From the NCBI RefSeq assembly GCF_023499215.1, contig NZ_JAKHSK010000011.1, positions 62,001 through 126,000 of the forward strand: 64,000 bases of DNA. Direction: 5' to 3'. A model generated the notes under the pieces. It was not told where the DNA came from. It searched no databases and worked only from the letters and a program-made list of their open reading frames with translations. The translations under genes and the position numbers were made by a program. The DNA is from Zunongwangia pacifica (GTDB lineage: Bacteria; Bacteroidota; Bacteroidia; Flavobacteriales; Flavobacteriaceae). Position 1 is the stretch's first letter. Each line of letters opens with the position of its first letter. Below are positions 34,948-43,017 of the stretch, piece by piece.

Positions 34948-37347
34948 CTACAATCCCGTGCACATAAAACTTCCAATTGGCGAACCATCCGGAATTTTAG
35001 GGGCATCGGGCATGGGTTCAAATTCGCCTGGTTTATCAAAAAACAGCTCAATTTCTTCTAACATTTGCTCATAAATCGCTCCGTCTTTTTCGTCCAACCA
35101 GTCCTCTAATTCGGCTAACTGTTTATTAACCTCTGCTTTCACCAATGCTGTACTATTTTTACTGACGGCTAAATTAAATAAATGCTGTAATACATTATAA
35201 TTTATAGTCTGTTGTGCCGCAAGTAAATAAGAATCTTTGGGTTGATATTGGATGGTTTTAGCAATTAATTTTTCAAGCATATCCCCTAGCCCCAATTGTT
35301 TTTTGTCTAATGATTTTTGCTGAACCAATCTCGCCATACGCTCCGGATTCAGTAATAATCCTAAGGTCATATCACTTGCTGTGGCCGGTGCTCCCAAAGC
35401 GTCGAAAGCGACACCGGTATTACTCTTAAAGGATTCTCGCGATCTCCCATAGCCAAAAGCTCTTGGCGGGAAAAGCGCTAATTTTTCTTGCGGAATCGCC
35501 AAAGTTTCTGCTCTTAAAGTTTTGATTAAAGCCTCCAAAGCTGCTTTTTGACGTTTTGGCGATAAAGTTTCGACCACTTTTTCATCTCCGCCTTTTACCG
35601 CATAATTATAATCTAAACCTCCAATCAATTTACTTACCGCTTCGGTTTGATACCGATGAAAGAAATATAAAGGCACAAATACATCTTCTAAAACCGAATA
35701 GGCTTCGTTGGTTCTAAAATTATCTTCAGAAAAATTTGCTATCGCTTTTTTACGAATTTCGAGTACCTCATTTAATTCTTCCGTGACATCTTTGCCATTA
35801 TCCCATAAATGCGCATTTACATGAGCGCCACCTTGCGCACGGGCATCACTATCACTAATAAACTGAATGCCCTGATTGTAAGCTTCCTGAATTACTGTGT
35901 TTAAATAAGCTCTTTCTGAAACTCCCTTCGGAATATCAGAATATGCATATTTTACGATTAATTTATCCCATTCCCCTATATTGGTATCGTAGGCATTTGC
36001 TGCGGTAATTTCGCCGTTTTCTATACGGAACTGCGGATGCGGATAATCCATTACCGAAGCTCTATCGCTTACACTGGCGGCAAAGTTATGAGCAAATCCC
36101 AGCGTATGACCAACCTCGTGCGCTGAAAGCTGTCGAATCCTGGCAATGGCCATTTCCATCATTTTCTCGTGATTTTCGTCACTTTCAGCAAAAGGTTTAT
36201 TTAGTAGGGCCTGGGCGATCATAAAATCCTGGCGAATCCTTAAACTTCCCAAGCTTACATGCCCTTTAATAATTTCCCCGGTTCTTGGATCTACCACACT
36301 GGCACCGTAGCTCCAACCCCTTGTAGAACGATGCACCCATTGGATTACATTATAACGAACATCTAAAGGATCGGCATCTGCCGGTAACATTTTTACCTGA
36401 AAAGCGTTCTTATAGCCAATACTTTCGTACGCCTGATTCCACCAGCTTGCCCCCTCTAATAAAGCCGAACGAACAGGCTCTGGTGTACCGGGATCTAAAT
36501 AATAAATAATGGGCGCTACTGCTTCGCTAACTTCTGCATCCGGATCTTTCTTTTCTAACCGGTGGCGAACAACATATCTTTTTAAAATAGGTTCATAAAC
36601 CGGTGTCGCATAATCGTAATACGAAATGAAGTTTACACCACTTCGAGGATCAAAAATTCGTTTTTTATAATCATCATCTGGTAAGGCTACAAAAGAATAA
36701 TGCTGAATAACACTAATATTAGCTGCATCTGGCACCACACTTCTCACCGTTCCGCCCTGCGGTGTACCTTCAAAAGTCAGTAAACTTTCAAATTCTACAT
36801 TTTTAGGAAAGGCCTTGGTTCGATCTAACTGTAAAGCGCTTTTGTTTTTACTTATTTTATAACTTCCGTAGTTACCCCGCTTTAATCGCTGGGCGACACC
36901 GTGGGCATCTTCCATAATAAAAGGAGTAAGATCGATAATAAAGGTATCGTCTTTCTCCTCTTTAATTTCAAAACCATAGATTACCGATTTTGCAAAGGCC
37001 TCCTCTATACTTTGTTTTTCCAGTTCGTTATCGGTAACCGCCCGGTAGCGCTGATTGGGTTCTACCAGCAGTAATTTGTCACCGGCTCGTTGAAATTTTA
37101 CTACCGCAGCACCACCTAACTGACCACGATCTAATCCTATATCGTTACTTCCTACTCCGCTTCTCAGCGCGTGATTATATAAAAACAAGCTATCTAATTT
37201 ATCTACTTCCAGATAGATTTCATCGGTCTTTGGATTGTAATAGAAATCAAAATAACCTTCGTATTTCTTTAGATCCTCTTTTTTCTCCAGGAATTGACAG
37301 AATATATTCTGTGAAAACAATAAAACAAATAGTAGTAATTTTTTCAT
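34948..37347 (-). CDS. Exported zinc-dependent metalloprotease (DUF5117/DUF5118 type)
   Basis: A 799-residue protein from ATG 37347, giving a clean signal peptide (MKKLLLFVLLFSQNIFC); the upstream TTG at 37386 would bury it and was rejected. The catalytic zinc motif is HEVGHTLGFAHN (HExxHxxGxxH, metzincin type), with MDYP downstream as the Met-turn-like methionine. Upstream, VLRHRLEKKDP-like and YYLDPGTPEPVRSALLEGASWWNQAYESIG match the DUF5117 region, and the C-terminal helical part fits DUF4953. Likely periplasmic or surface peptidase; the substrate is unknown. Confidence 0.9.
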   Translation of the reverse strand: MKKLLLFVLLFSQNIFCQFLEKKEDLKKYEGYFDFYYNPKTDEIYLEVDKLDSLFLYNHALRSGVGSNDIGLDRGQLGGAAVVKFQRAGDKLLLVEPNQRYRAVTDNELEKQSIEEAFAKSVIYGFEIKEEKDDTFIIDLTPFIMEDAHGVAQRLKRGNYGSYKISKNKSALQLDRTKAFPKNVEFESLLTFEGTPQGGTVRSVVPDAANISVIQHYSFVALPDDDYKKRIFDPRSGVNFISYYDYATPVYEPILKRYVVRHRLEKKDPDAEVSEAVAPIIYYLDPGTPEPVRSALLEGASWWNQAYESIGYKNAFQVKMLPADADPLDVRYNVIQWVHRSTRGWSYGASVVDPRTGEIIKGHVSLGSLRIRQDFMIAQALLNKPFAESDENHEKMMEMAIARIRQLSAHEVGHTLGFAHNFAASVSDRASVMDYPHPQFRIENGEITAANAYDTNIGEWDKLIVKYAYSDIPKGVSERAYLNTVIQEAYNQGIQFISDSDARAQGGAHVNAHLWDNGKDVTEELNEVLEIRKKAIANFSEDNFRTNEAYSVLEDVFVPLYFFHRYQTEAVSKLIGGLDYNYAVKGGDEKVVETLSPKRQKAALEALIKTLRAETLAIPQEKLALFPPRAFGYGRSRESFKSNTGVAFDALGAPATASDMTLGLLLNPERMARLVQQKSLDKKQLGLGDMLEKLIAKTIQYQPKDSYLLAAQQTINYNVLQHLFNLAVSKNSTALVKAEVNKQLAELEDWLDEKDGAIYEQMLEEIELFFDKPGEFEPMPDAPKIPDGSPIGSFMCTGL

Positions 37348-37488
37348 AAGGGTAGTTTGGATGTTCTTCAAATTTAATTTTTTCAATTCGATAAAAAAGG
37401 ATTTTCAAGCTTTAGAGCCAATTTCTAGTAATTCAACGTAAAACAAGTTTATTTTTTATGAAAATAATAGCATCTAATAGTTATTAAT

Positions 37489-37551
37489 ATGAATAATTTA
37501 GAAGACAAACTAAAGATTTTCTGTATTTTAAGAGAAAATAAGTGCTTATGA
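37489..37551 (+). CDS. Possible 20-residue upstream ORF coupled to the ATP-grasp gene
   Basis: An ATG at 37489 opens a 20-codon frame (MNNLEDKLKIFCILRENKCL) whose TGA stop overlaps the ATG of the ATP-grasp gene as ATGA. This is the classic arrangement for translational coupling. An open frame of this size could arise by chance in A+T-rich DNA, so it is listed with low confidence as a leader peptide candidate. Confidence 0.25.
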   Translation: MNNLEDKLKIFCILRENKCL

Positions 37552-39014
37552 AACTAAACACTAATCAACCAAGCTTTTCGTCTTACCAAAGGGACAATCA
37601 TTTTTACGACGAAATTTTTTCAGAAAATAACGAAGTTAAAGAGGTTTACAAAACGTTGTTAAACCTTTACAGTGAACATACTGTTCAGGATTTTGCAAGA
37701 TTAAACGAAAAAGCAAAAGCCTCGTTTTTTAATCAGGGGATTACTTTTCAGGTTTATGGAGAGCATGAAACCAAAGAAAAAATTTTTCCATTCGATCTCT
37801 TCCCCAGAATTATCGATCATAAAGAATGGAGCCATATCGAGAGAGGTGTCTTACAACGTAGCAAAGCGCTTAATCATTTTCTCTGGGATATTTACCATGA
37901 TAAAAAGATTTTAAGACAGGGAATTGTTCCTTTAGATCTTATCAATTCTTCGGCAAATTATTTAGACCAGATGCAAGGTTTAAATCCTCCCGGCGGAATT
38001 TATAATCATATTAGTGGTACCGATCTTATAAAACATTCTGATGGGAAATATTATGTCCTAGAAGATAATATACGCTGCCCATCTGGGGTAAGTTATGTGA
38101 TTTGCAATCGTACGGCACTTAAAAGAGCCTTATTTGGGGTTTTTAACCATTATCAGACCCATACGGTGACCGATTACGCTGAAAATCTTTTAGAAATTAT
38201 GGAATCGGTGAAACCACGTGGTGTGGACGTACCCACCTGCGTAGTCATTACTCCCGGTATTTATAATTCTGCTTATTACGAGCATTCTTATTTAGCCAAA
38301 GCAATGGGAGTAGAACTGGTTGAAGGGAGGGATTTATTCGTAGAAAATGATTTTGTGTATATGCGCACCATTAACGGCGCCCAAAAAGTAGACGTTATTT
38401 ATAGAAGGATCGATGATGTTTTTATGGATCCGTTGGAATTTAGACCAGATTCAACACTTGGTGTTCCCGGTTTGCTGGCGGCCTATAAACTAGGCAATGT
38501 TTGTCTTGTAAATGCTCCTGGGACAGGCGTTGCAGACGATAAGGCTATTTACACTTATATGCCACAAATCATTAAATATTATCTGGGAGAAGAACCCATT
38601 TTAAACAATGTACATACCTATCATTGCAATCGGCCAGACGAACTAAAGTATGTGCTGGAAAATATTGAAAATCTGGTTATAAAACCCGTAGACGAAGCTG
38701 GAGGATACGGAATTTCTATTGGAAATAAACTCACCAAAGAAGAAATCGAGAAGGTAAAAACAGTTATCAAAGAAAATCCCAGAAAATACATTGCCCAGCC
38801 TATCATGTCACTTTCTGTACATGCAACCTATATCGAAGATAGCCAAAGCTTTGAACCAAGACACGTAGATCTTAGAACCTTCTGCCTGTTGGGAAAAGAT
38901 AAAAGCTTTGTATTAAAAGGAGGATTAACCCGCGTGGCACTTAAAAAAGGGAATCTTATTGTAAACTCCTCACAAGGTGGCGGTTCTAAAGACACCTGGG
39001 TATTAAAAAAATAA
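37548..39014 (+). CDS. Circularly permuted ATP-grasp type 2 protein
   Basis: A 488-residue protein of the DUF404/DUF407 family (circularly permuted ATP-grasp), starting at ATG 37548 rather than the GTG six bases before. Recognisable segments include DLFPRIIDHKEWSHIERGVLQR, the ATP-binding VLEDNIRCPSGVSYV, and VIKPVDEAGGYGISIG with YIAQPIMSLS as the later nucleotide and metal site. Such proteins are predicted amidoligases that make peptide-like bonds. It forms an operon with the alpha-E and transglutaminase genes (10- and 44-base gaps). In other bacteria the same trio often accompanies the proteasome-like peptidase Anbu, which is not seen nearby. Confidence 0.92.
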   Translation: MKLNTNQPSFSSYQRDNHFYDEIFSENNEVKEVYKTLLNLYSEHTVQDFARLNEKAKASFFNQGITFQVYGEHETKEKIFPFDLFPRIIDHKEWSHIERGVLQRSKALNHFLWDIYHDKKILRQGIVPLDLINSSANYLDQMQGLNPPGGIYNHISGTDLIKHSDGKYYVLEDNIRCPSGVSYVICNRTALKRALFGVFNHYQTHTVTDYAENLLEIMESVKPRGVDVPTCVVITPGIYNSAYYEHSYLAKAMGVELVEGRDLFVENDFVYMRTINGAQKVDVIYRRIDDVFMDPLEFRPDSTLGVPGLLAAYKLGNVCLVNAPGTGVADDKAIYTYMPQIIKYYLGEEPILNNVHTYHCNRPDELKYVLENIENLVIKPVDEAGGYGISIGNKLTKEEIEKVKTVIKENPRKYIAQPIMSLSVHATYIEDSQSFEPRHVDLRTFCLLGKDKSFVLKGGLTRVALKKGNLIVNSSQGGGSKDTWVLKK

Positions 39015-39024
39015 TTCAAAATTT

Positions 39025-39969
39025 ATGTTAGCAAGAGTTGCCAATAACCTCTTTTGGATGGGGCGCTATATAGAAAGATCTGAACATGTAGCGCGATATT
39101 TAAATGTAAACTACTTTTCTTCACTGGATGCTCCTAACGAGCTTTCGCAATCCAGACAATTTGTGCTTAGATCGATGCTCTTTATGGCCAGCGATCCTGT
39201 TACAGATCCTAATATTCAATTAGATGAAGGTCAGGTGCTTTTTGATATTGCACTTAATAAAGACAAACCAGATTCTATTATTAATTATTTGCAATATGCC
39301 AGGGAAAATGCTAATAGCGCCAGAGATTTAATTTCTACGGAATTGTATGAATCCCTGAACAAATTTTATCATTATACGCTTAATTATCCGCCTGAAAAAT
39401 TTATGAAAAGTGGATTATATGAATTTACAGTTCATGTAGCAGAATCTACCTCGATTTTAAGAGCGAAAGTAAGAGGAACTTTATTGCATGACGATGTGTA
39501 CAGCATCATTATGTTAGGCATAAATATCGAAAGAGCTACCCAGATTATAAGGATCATCAATGCAAAATATAACGATGCCAATTTGGCCGGTGGCAGCTAT
39601 GGCGACCAACTAAAAAACAGTTATGAATGGACTACACTGCTAAAATGTGCCGAATCTTATGATATGATGCGGCGATATTATAAAAAAGCGCCGCGTAGCT
39701 TAACCACACTGGAGTTTTTAATTCTCAATCCAAACTGCCCAAGATCAATAATGAATAGCTTAAACCAGGTGAGTAAACACATTAGTGATCTTTCTCATTC
39801 TAAAAATCCCGATAAAAATTCGGCTGAATTTCTGGTGGGAAAAGTACGAGCGGAATACGAGTATAAATCGATAGAAGAAATCGAAGAGGACCTTCAGGGA
39901 TTTATCGAAAAAATTCTAAAGACCTTAAACGACATTGCAAAAAAAATAGAAATTGAGTATTTTTTATGA
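39025..39969 (+). CDS. Alpha-E domain protein (DUF403)
   Basis: An all-helical protein of 314 residues. MLARVANNLFWMGRYIERSEHVARYL is the signature start of the alpha-E family, with ILRAKVRGTLLHDDVY, INIERATQIIRIINAKY and FLILNPNCPRSIMNSL as further family landmarks. It has no known catalytic activity; its constant partnership with the circularly permuted ATP-grasp protein suggests a subunit or scaffold of the same complex. It begins 10 bases after the ATP-grasp stop. No signal peptide or membrane helix. Confidence 0.92.
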   Translation: MLARVANNLFWMGRYIERSEHVARYLNVNYFSSLDAPNELSQSRQFVLRSMLFMASDPVTDPNIQLDEGQVLFDIALNKDKPDSIINYLQYARENANSARDLISTELYESLNKFYHYTLNYPPEKFMKSGLYEFTVHVAESTSILRAKVRGTLLHDDVYSIIMLGINIERATQIIRIINAKYNDANLAGGSYGDQLKNSYEWTTLLKCAESYDMMRRYYKKAPRSLTTLEFLILNPNCPRSIMNSLNQVSKHISDLSHSKNPDKNSAEFLVGKVRAEYEYKSIEEIEEDLQGFIEKILKTLNDIAKKIEIEYFL

Positions 39970-40013
39970 ATGTTTAAAACCGAGAATCTTTAAATTCGCA
40001 TTTATTTTATAAC

Positions 40014-40877
40014 ATGGCACTAAACTACGTCATAAAATATGCAGCAACAAACGTCTACGAAAATCTTGTAGGTGAAGCCCTATGGCAATTTTTAATTGCT
40101 CCTTTAAATTCAGGTTCTCAGCAAATAATAAGTTCAGAATTTAGGAATTCCCTGCAAATTCCGGTAGAAAAATCTATTAATGGATACGGATTTGAAACCT
40201 TTAGGATCCATCCTAAAAAAAGCTTTACATCTATCGATTTTGAAGCTGAATTTCATTTAATAAAAGATCATATTAATCCATTCGAAAAAACGAATGCTTC
40301 AAATTTAGAGGACGAATTTTCTCAACTTAATTCGTTAAACTTTAAAGTAGAGCACGCTACATTCTTAAAATCAACAGCGCTTACCAAGCTTCCTAAATGG
40401 CACGAAATAGATTTTATTTATTCCGAAGAAGTATCCATTTTCGAAAACATGAAAAATCTGAATTTATGGATTTTTGATGGTTTTAGTTTTAAAACTGATG
40501 TAACCGATGTTGATACCGATCTGGATATCATTTTAGAGGAAAAACAAGGGGTTTGCCAGGATTTCACCCATTTATTTTGTGCGATTGCCCGTTCCCACAA
40601 CATCCCAGCGCGTTATGTTTCGGGTTACTTACATCAGGGCAATGGTTATTTTGGCGATTCGCAAATGCATGCCTGGGCAGAAGTTTTTATCCCGGGATGT
40701 GGATGGATTGGTTTTGATCCCACAAACAATCTGATTGCTGCAGAGAATCATATAAAAGTGGCACATGGCAAAGATTATTCAGATTGCCCACCAATTAAAG
40801 GGATTGTTTATACTTCAGGCACCAACCAAACAACATATAGTGTAGAAGTAAATGCTCAGCAAAACGCCCAACAATAG
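40014..40877 (+). CDS. Transglutaminase-like cysteine peptidase/amidase
   Basis: A 287-residue protein with a bacterial transglutaminase N-terminal domain (about 1-140) and a transglutaminase core with triad C181 (GVCQDFTHLFC), H219 (MHAWAEVF) and D235 (GFDPTNN). There is no signal peptide, so it is probably cytoplasmic and acts as a peptidase or amidase rather than a protein cross-linker. Third gene of the ATP-grasp/alpha-E operon. It could cut, or transfer, the peptide product made by the ATP-grasp partner; this is inference. Confidence 0.92.
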   Translation: MALNYVIKYAATNVYENLVGEALWQFLIAPLNSGSQQIISSEFRNSLQIPVEKSINGYGFETFRIHPKKSFTSIDFEAEFHLIKDHINPFEKTNASNLEDEFSQLNSLNFKVEHATFLKSTALTKLPKWHEIDFIYSEEVSIFENMKNLNLWIFDGFSFKTDVTDVDTDLDIILEEKQGVCQDFTHLFCAIARSHNIPARYVSGYLHQGNGYFGDSQMHAWAEVFIPGCGWIGFDPTNNLIAAENHIKVAHGKDYSDCPPIKGIVYTSGTNQTTYSVEVNAQQNAQQ

Positions 40878-40940
40878 AATTAACAAATTCTTCAAATTTT
40901 AATTACCCAAAAAGAATTATACTGCACTAAATTAAGGTTT

Positions 40941-42038
40941 ATGATAACTACCGATCAGGTAAAAGATATAACAGCAAGAATAGATAATTTAAAAGTTCAT
41001 TTAAATATTGAACAGAAACAAATTGAAATTCAGAACGAAGAAGAAAAAACCTTCGACCCCAGCTTTTGGGATAACCCATCTGAAGCGGAAGTGTTTATGA
41101 AAACCCTAAAAGGAAAGAAAAAATGGGTGAATGACTATAATGCAGCCAAAAGCGGATTAGAAGAATTGCAGGTGTTACTCGAGTTTTATAACGAAGATGA
41201 AGCTGAAGAAGAGGATGTTGTAAAACAATATCAAAAAATACTGAATATCGTTGAAGAACTGGAATTTAAAAATATGCTCTCTGAAGAAGGTGACGATTTA
41301 AGCGCCGTATTACAAATTACCGCCGGCGCAGGTGGTACTGAAAGTTGTGATTGGGCCCAAATGCTCATGCGAATGTATTTGATGTGGGCAGAGAAGCAAG
41401 GTTTCAAAATAAAAGAACTTAACTATCAGGAAGGTGATGTTGCGGGAATAAAAACAGTGACCCTGGAGATTGAAGGTGATTATGCTTTTGGATGGCTTAA
41501 AGGGGAAAATGGCGTACATCGATTAGTACGAATTTCACCATTTGACAGTAATGCCAAAAGACATACCTCTTTTGCTTCGGTGTATGTTTATCCACTGGTA
41601 GATGATACGATAGAGATCGAAATAAATCCTGCCGATATCGAAATTACCACAGCAAGGTCTAGTGGTGCCGGTGGGCAAAATGTAAATAAGGTAGAAACAA
41701 AAGTGCAATTAGTGCATCACCCTACCGGAATTCAAATTTCATGTTCTGAGACCCGTTCGCAGCACGACAACCGGGATCGTGCAATGCAAATGCTTAAATC
41801 GCAATTATATGAAATTGAACTAGAAAAACAACGGGAACAACGGGAGGATATCGAAGCCAGCAAAAAGAAAATCGAATGGGGATCCCAAATAAGAAATTAC
41901 GTGATGCATCCTTACAAACTGGTAAAAGATGTTAGAACCGCTGAAGAAACCGGAAATGTAGACAGCGTAATGGATGGGCATATAGATCCGTTTTTAAAAG
42001 CCTATCTTATGATGATGGGACAAAAAAATGACGATTGA
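40941..42038 (+). CDS. prfB: Peptide chain release factor 2
   Basis: Reads UAA and UGA and releases the finished chain. The codon-recognition tripeptide SPF is in [14 protein letters not shown], and the catalytic GGQ is in [15 protein letters not shown]. 365 residues, full length. The reading frame is continuous from the ATG: at the site where many bacteria have the in-frame UGA and +1 frameshift (after LKVHL), the codons are CAT TTA AAT ATT GAA with no stop. The autoregulatory frameshift is therefore absent here. Confidence 0.96.
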   Translation: MITTDQVKDITARIDNLKVHLNIEQKQIEIQNEEEKTFDPSFWDNPSEAEVFMKTLKGKKKWVNDYNAAKSGLEELQVLLEFYNEDEAEEEDVVKQYQKILNIVEELEFKNMLSEEGDDLSAVLQITAGAGGTESCDWAQMLMRMYLMWAEKQGFKIKELNYQEGDVAGIKTVTLEIEGDYAFGWLKGENGVHRLVRISPFDSNAKRHTSFASVYVYPLVDDTIEIEINPADIEITTARSSGAGGQNVNKVETKVQLVHHPTGIQISCSETRSQHDNRDRAMQMLKSQLYEIELEKQREQREDIEASKKKIEWGSQIRNYVMHPYKLVKDVRTAEETGNVDSVMDGHIDPFLKAYLMMMGQKNDD

Positions 42039-42076
42039 TATTGTTAGAAAATAACAGTATTTTATATAAAAAAATG

Positions 42077-42111
42077 TTAGCTTTTTAAAACTAGGAGGAC
42101 TTAAAAGCTAA
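42077..42111 (+). other. Hairpin carrying AGGAGG in its loop
   Basis: TTAGCTTTT (42077-42085) pairs with AAAAGCTAA (42103-42111); the loop contains the perfect Shine-Dalgarno hexamer AGGAGG (42093-42098). It is 42 bases ahead of the arsC-like ATG, too far to serve it directly. It could instead be the prfB terminator, though no T run follows. Confidence 0.35.
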
Positions 42112-42139
42112 AATTGTTTATTTTAAAGAAAAAGAAAAA

Positions 42140-42481
42140 ATGATTACCATTTATCACAATACCCGATGTAAAAAATCGAGGGAAGGTTTAGAAATTGTAG
42201 AAAATTCGGGCAAAGAATATAAAATAAGGGAATATTTAAAAGACCCACTATCTGAGGACGAACTAAAATCTTTACTAACAAAACTAAATATGACAGCGAT
42301 TCAGTTGGTTAGAAAAAATGAAAAAGTATGGAAAGAAAATTTTAAAGATAAAGATCTTAGTGAAAACGAATTGGTACGAATTATGGTAGAAAACCCTAAG
42401 TTAATAGAACGACCAATTGTAGAAAATGAAACGAAAGCTGTTGTAGGAAGACCTCCTGAAGATATAAACAACGTAGTTTAA
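42140..42481 (+). CDS. ArsC/Spx family protein (arsenate reductase-like)
   Basis: Thioredoxin-fold protein of 113 residues in the ArsC/YfgD/Spx group. The N-terminus TIYHNTRCKKSREGLEIV has the conserved cysteine (C11) of glutaredoxin-coupled arsenate reductases, and the C-terminal ELVRIMVENPKLIERPIV contains the conserved arginine and proline segment. Many chromosomal copies of this type are not tied to arsenic; no ars operon genes are present here. Preceded by a hairpin and followed by a small membrane-anchored protein gene. Confidence 0.88.
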   Translation: MITIYHNTRCKKSREGLEIVENSGKEYKIREYLKDPLSEDELKSLLTKLNMTAIQLVRKNEKVWKENFKDKDLSENELVRIMVENPKLIERPIVENETKAVVGRPPEDINNVV

Positions 42482-42512
42482 CAAGAGTTATTCCTTGCTA
42501 AAAATTAAAAAC

Positions 42513-42887
42513 ATGAAACTTACACTTAACCAAAGAATATCTTTAATAAGCCTGGCAGGAATGCTTGTTGCAGGATTTGTGGTCTCACAAATTTACATGA
42601 ATAGAAAAAGCCGGGAAGAAATAAAGGAAATTGCAGAAGAACTGGCCTTATTATGGAAAGAGCGGTTATTTTTAGATGAAGAGCAAACCATTAAAATGGA
42701 AGATCTTATTATCGAATATACCCTGAAGAAAAACGAGATTATTAACAGTAGTATGAATCCTATTGCGCAGGTAAGAAAACTTAAAAGTATTCAAAAAGCC
42801 GAGCATCGTAATCTGGGGAAAGTACTCTCTAAAGATCAATTCGAAAAATATCTTAACATAAATAAAGAAATTCGGAAAAAATCTTAG
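42513..42887 (+). CDS. Small membrane-anchored helical protein, unknown
   Basis: 124 residues from ATG 42513 (the TTG at 42495 was rejected because the signal-anchor then begins properly with MKLTLNQRISL). One hydrophobic segment (about 8-27) is followed by an entirely helical, highly charged domain containing LDEEQTIKMEDLIIEYTLKK and LSKDQFEKYLNINKEI. The two repeated pieces of the form L-x-x-x-Q-x-x-K/E recall Spy/CpxP-like periplasmic helical proteins, but the match is weak. It lies between the arsC-like gene and the outer-membrane barrel gene. Function unknown. Confidence 0.65.
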   Translation: MKLTLNQRISLISLAGMLVAGFVVSQIYMNRKSREEIKEIAEELALLWKERLFLDEEQTIKMEDLIIEYTLKKNEIINSSMNPIAQVRKLKSIQKAEHRNLGKVLSKDQFEKYLNINKEIRKKS

Positions 42888-42948
42888 TAACTGAAGTTCA
42901 ATCTATAAGACGTGGTTTTAACAAGCGCCACAGGCTTCTTTAACGCAA

Positions 42949-43017
42949 GTTTAACCAATACGCGTTAAACCTTTTTGATAAAAGGCGGTCATAAAAGAAA
43001 AAGTTTTAATGACCGCC
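42949..43017 (+). promoter_or_regulatory. Structured leader that buries the start codon of the outer-membrane barrel gene
   Basis: GGCGGTCAT (42984-42992) is perfectly complementary to ATGACCGCC (43009-43017), whose first three bases are the start codon; the pairing extends through AAAA/TTTT with one bulged A. Two further inverted repeats lie upstream: GTTTAAC/GTTAAAC (42949-42955, 42964-42970) and CCTTTT-TGAT-AAAAGG (42970-42985). The last one shares the GG used by the start-codon stem, so the two are mutually exclusive. A translational switch is inferred. Confidence 0.5.

Noticed and set aside
37348-37386. TTG start of the zinc metalloprotease 13 codons upstream
   Set aside because: It would push the signal peptide inward; ATG 37347 begins a standard signal peptide.
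42140-42481. Arsenic resistance operon
   Set aside because: Only an ArsC/Spx-like gene is present, without arsR, arsB or acr3 partners.
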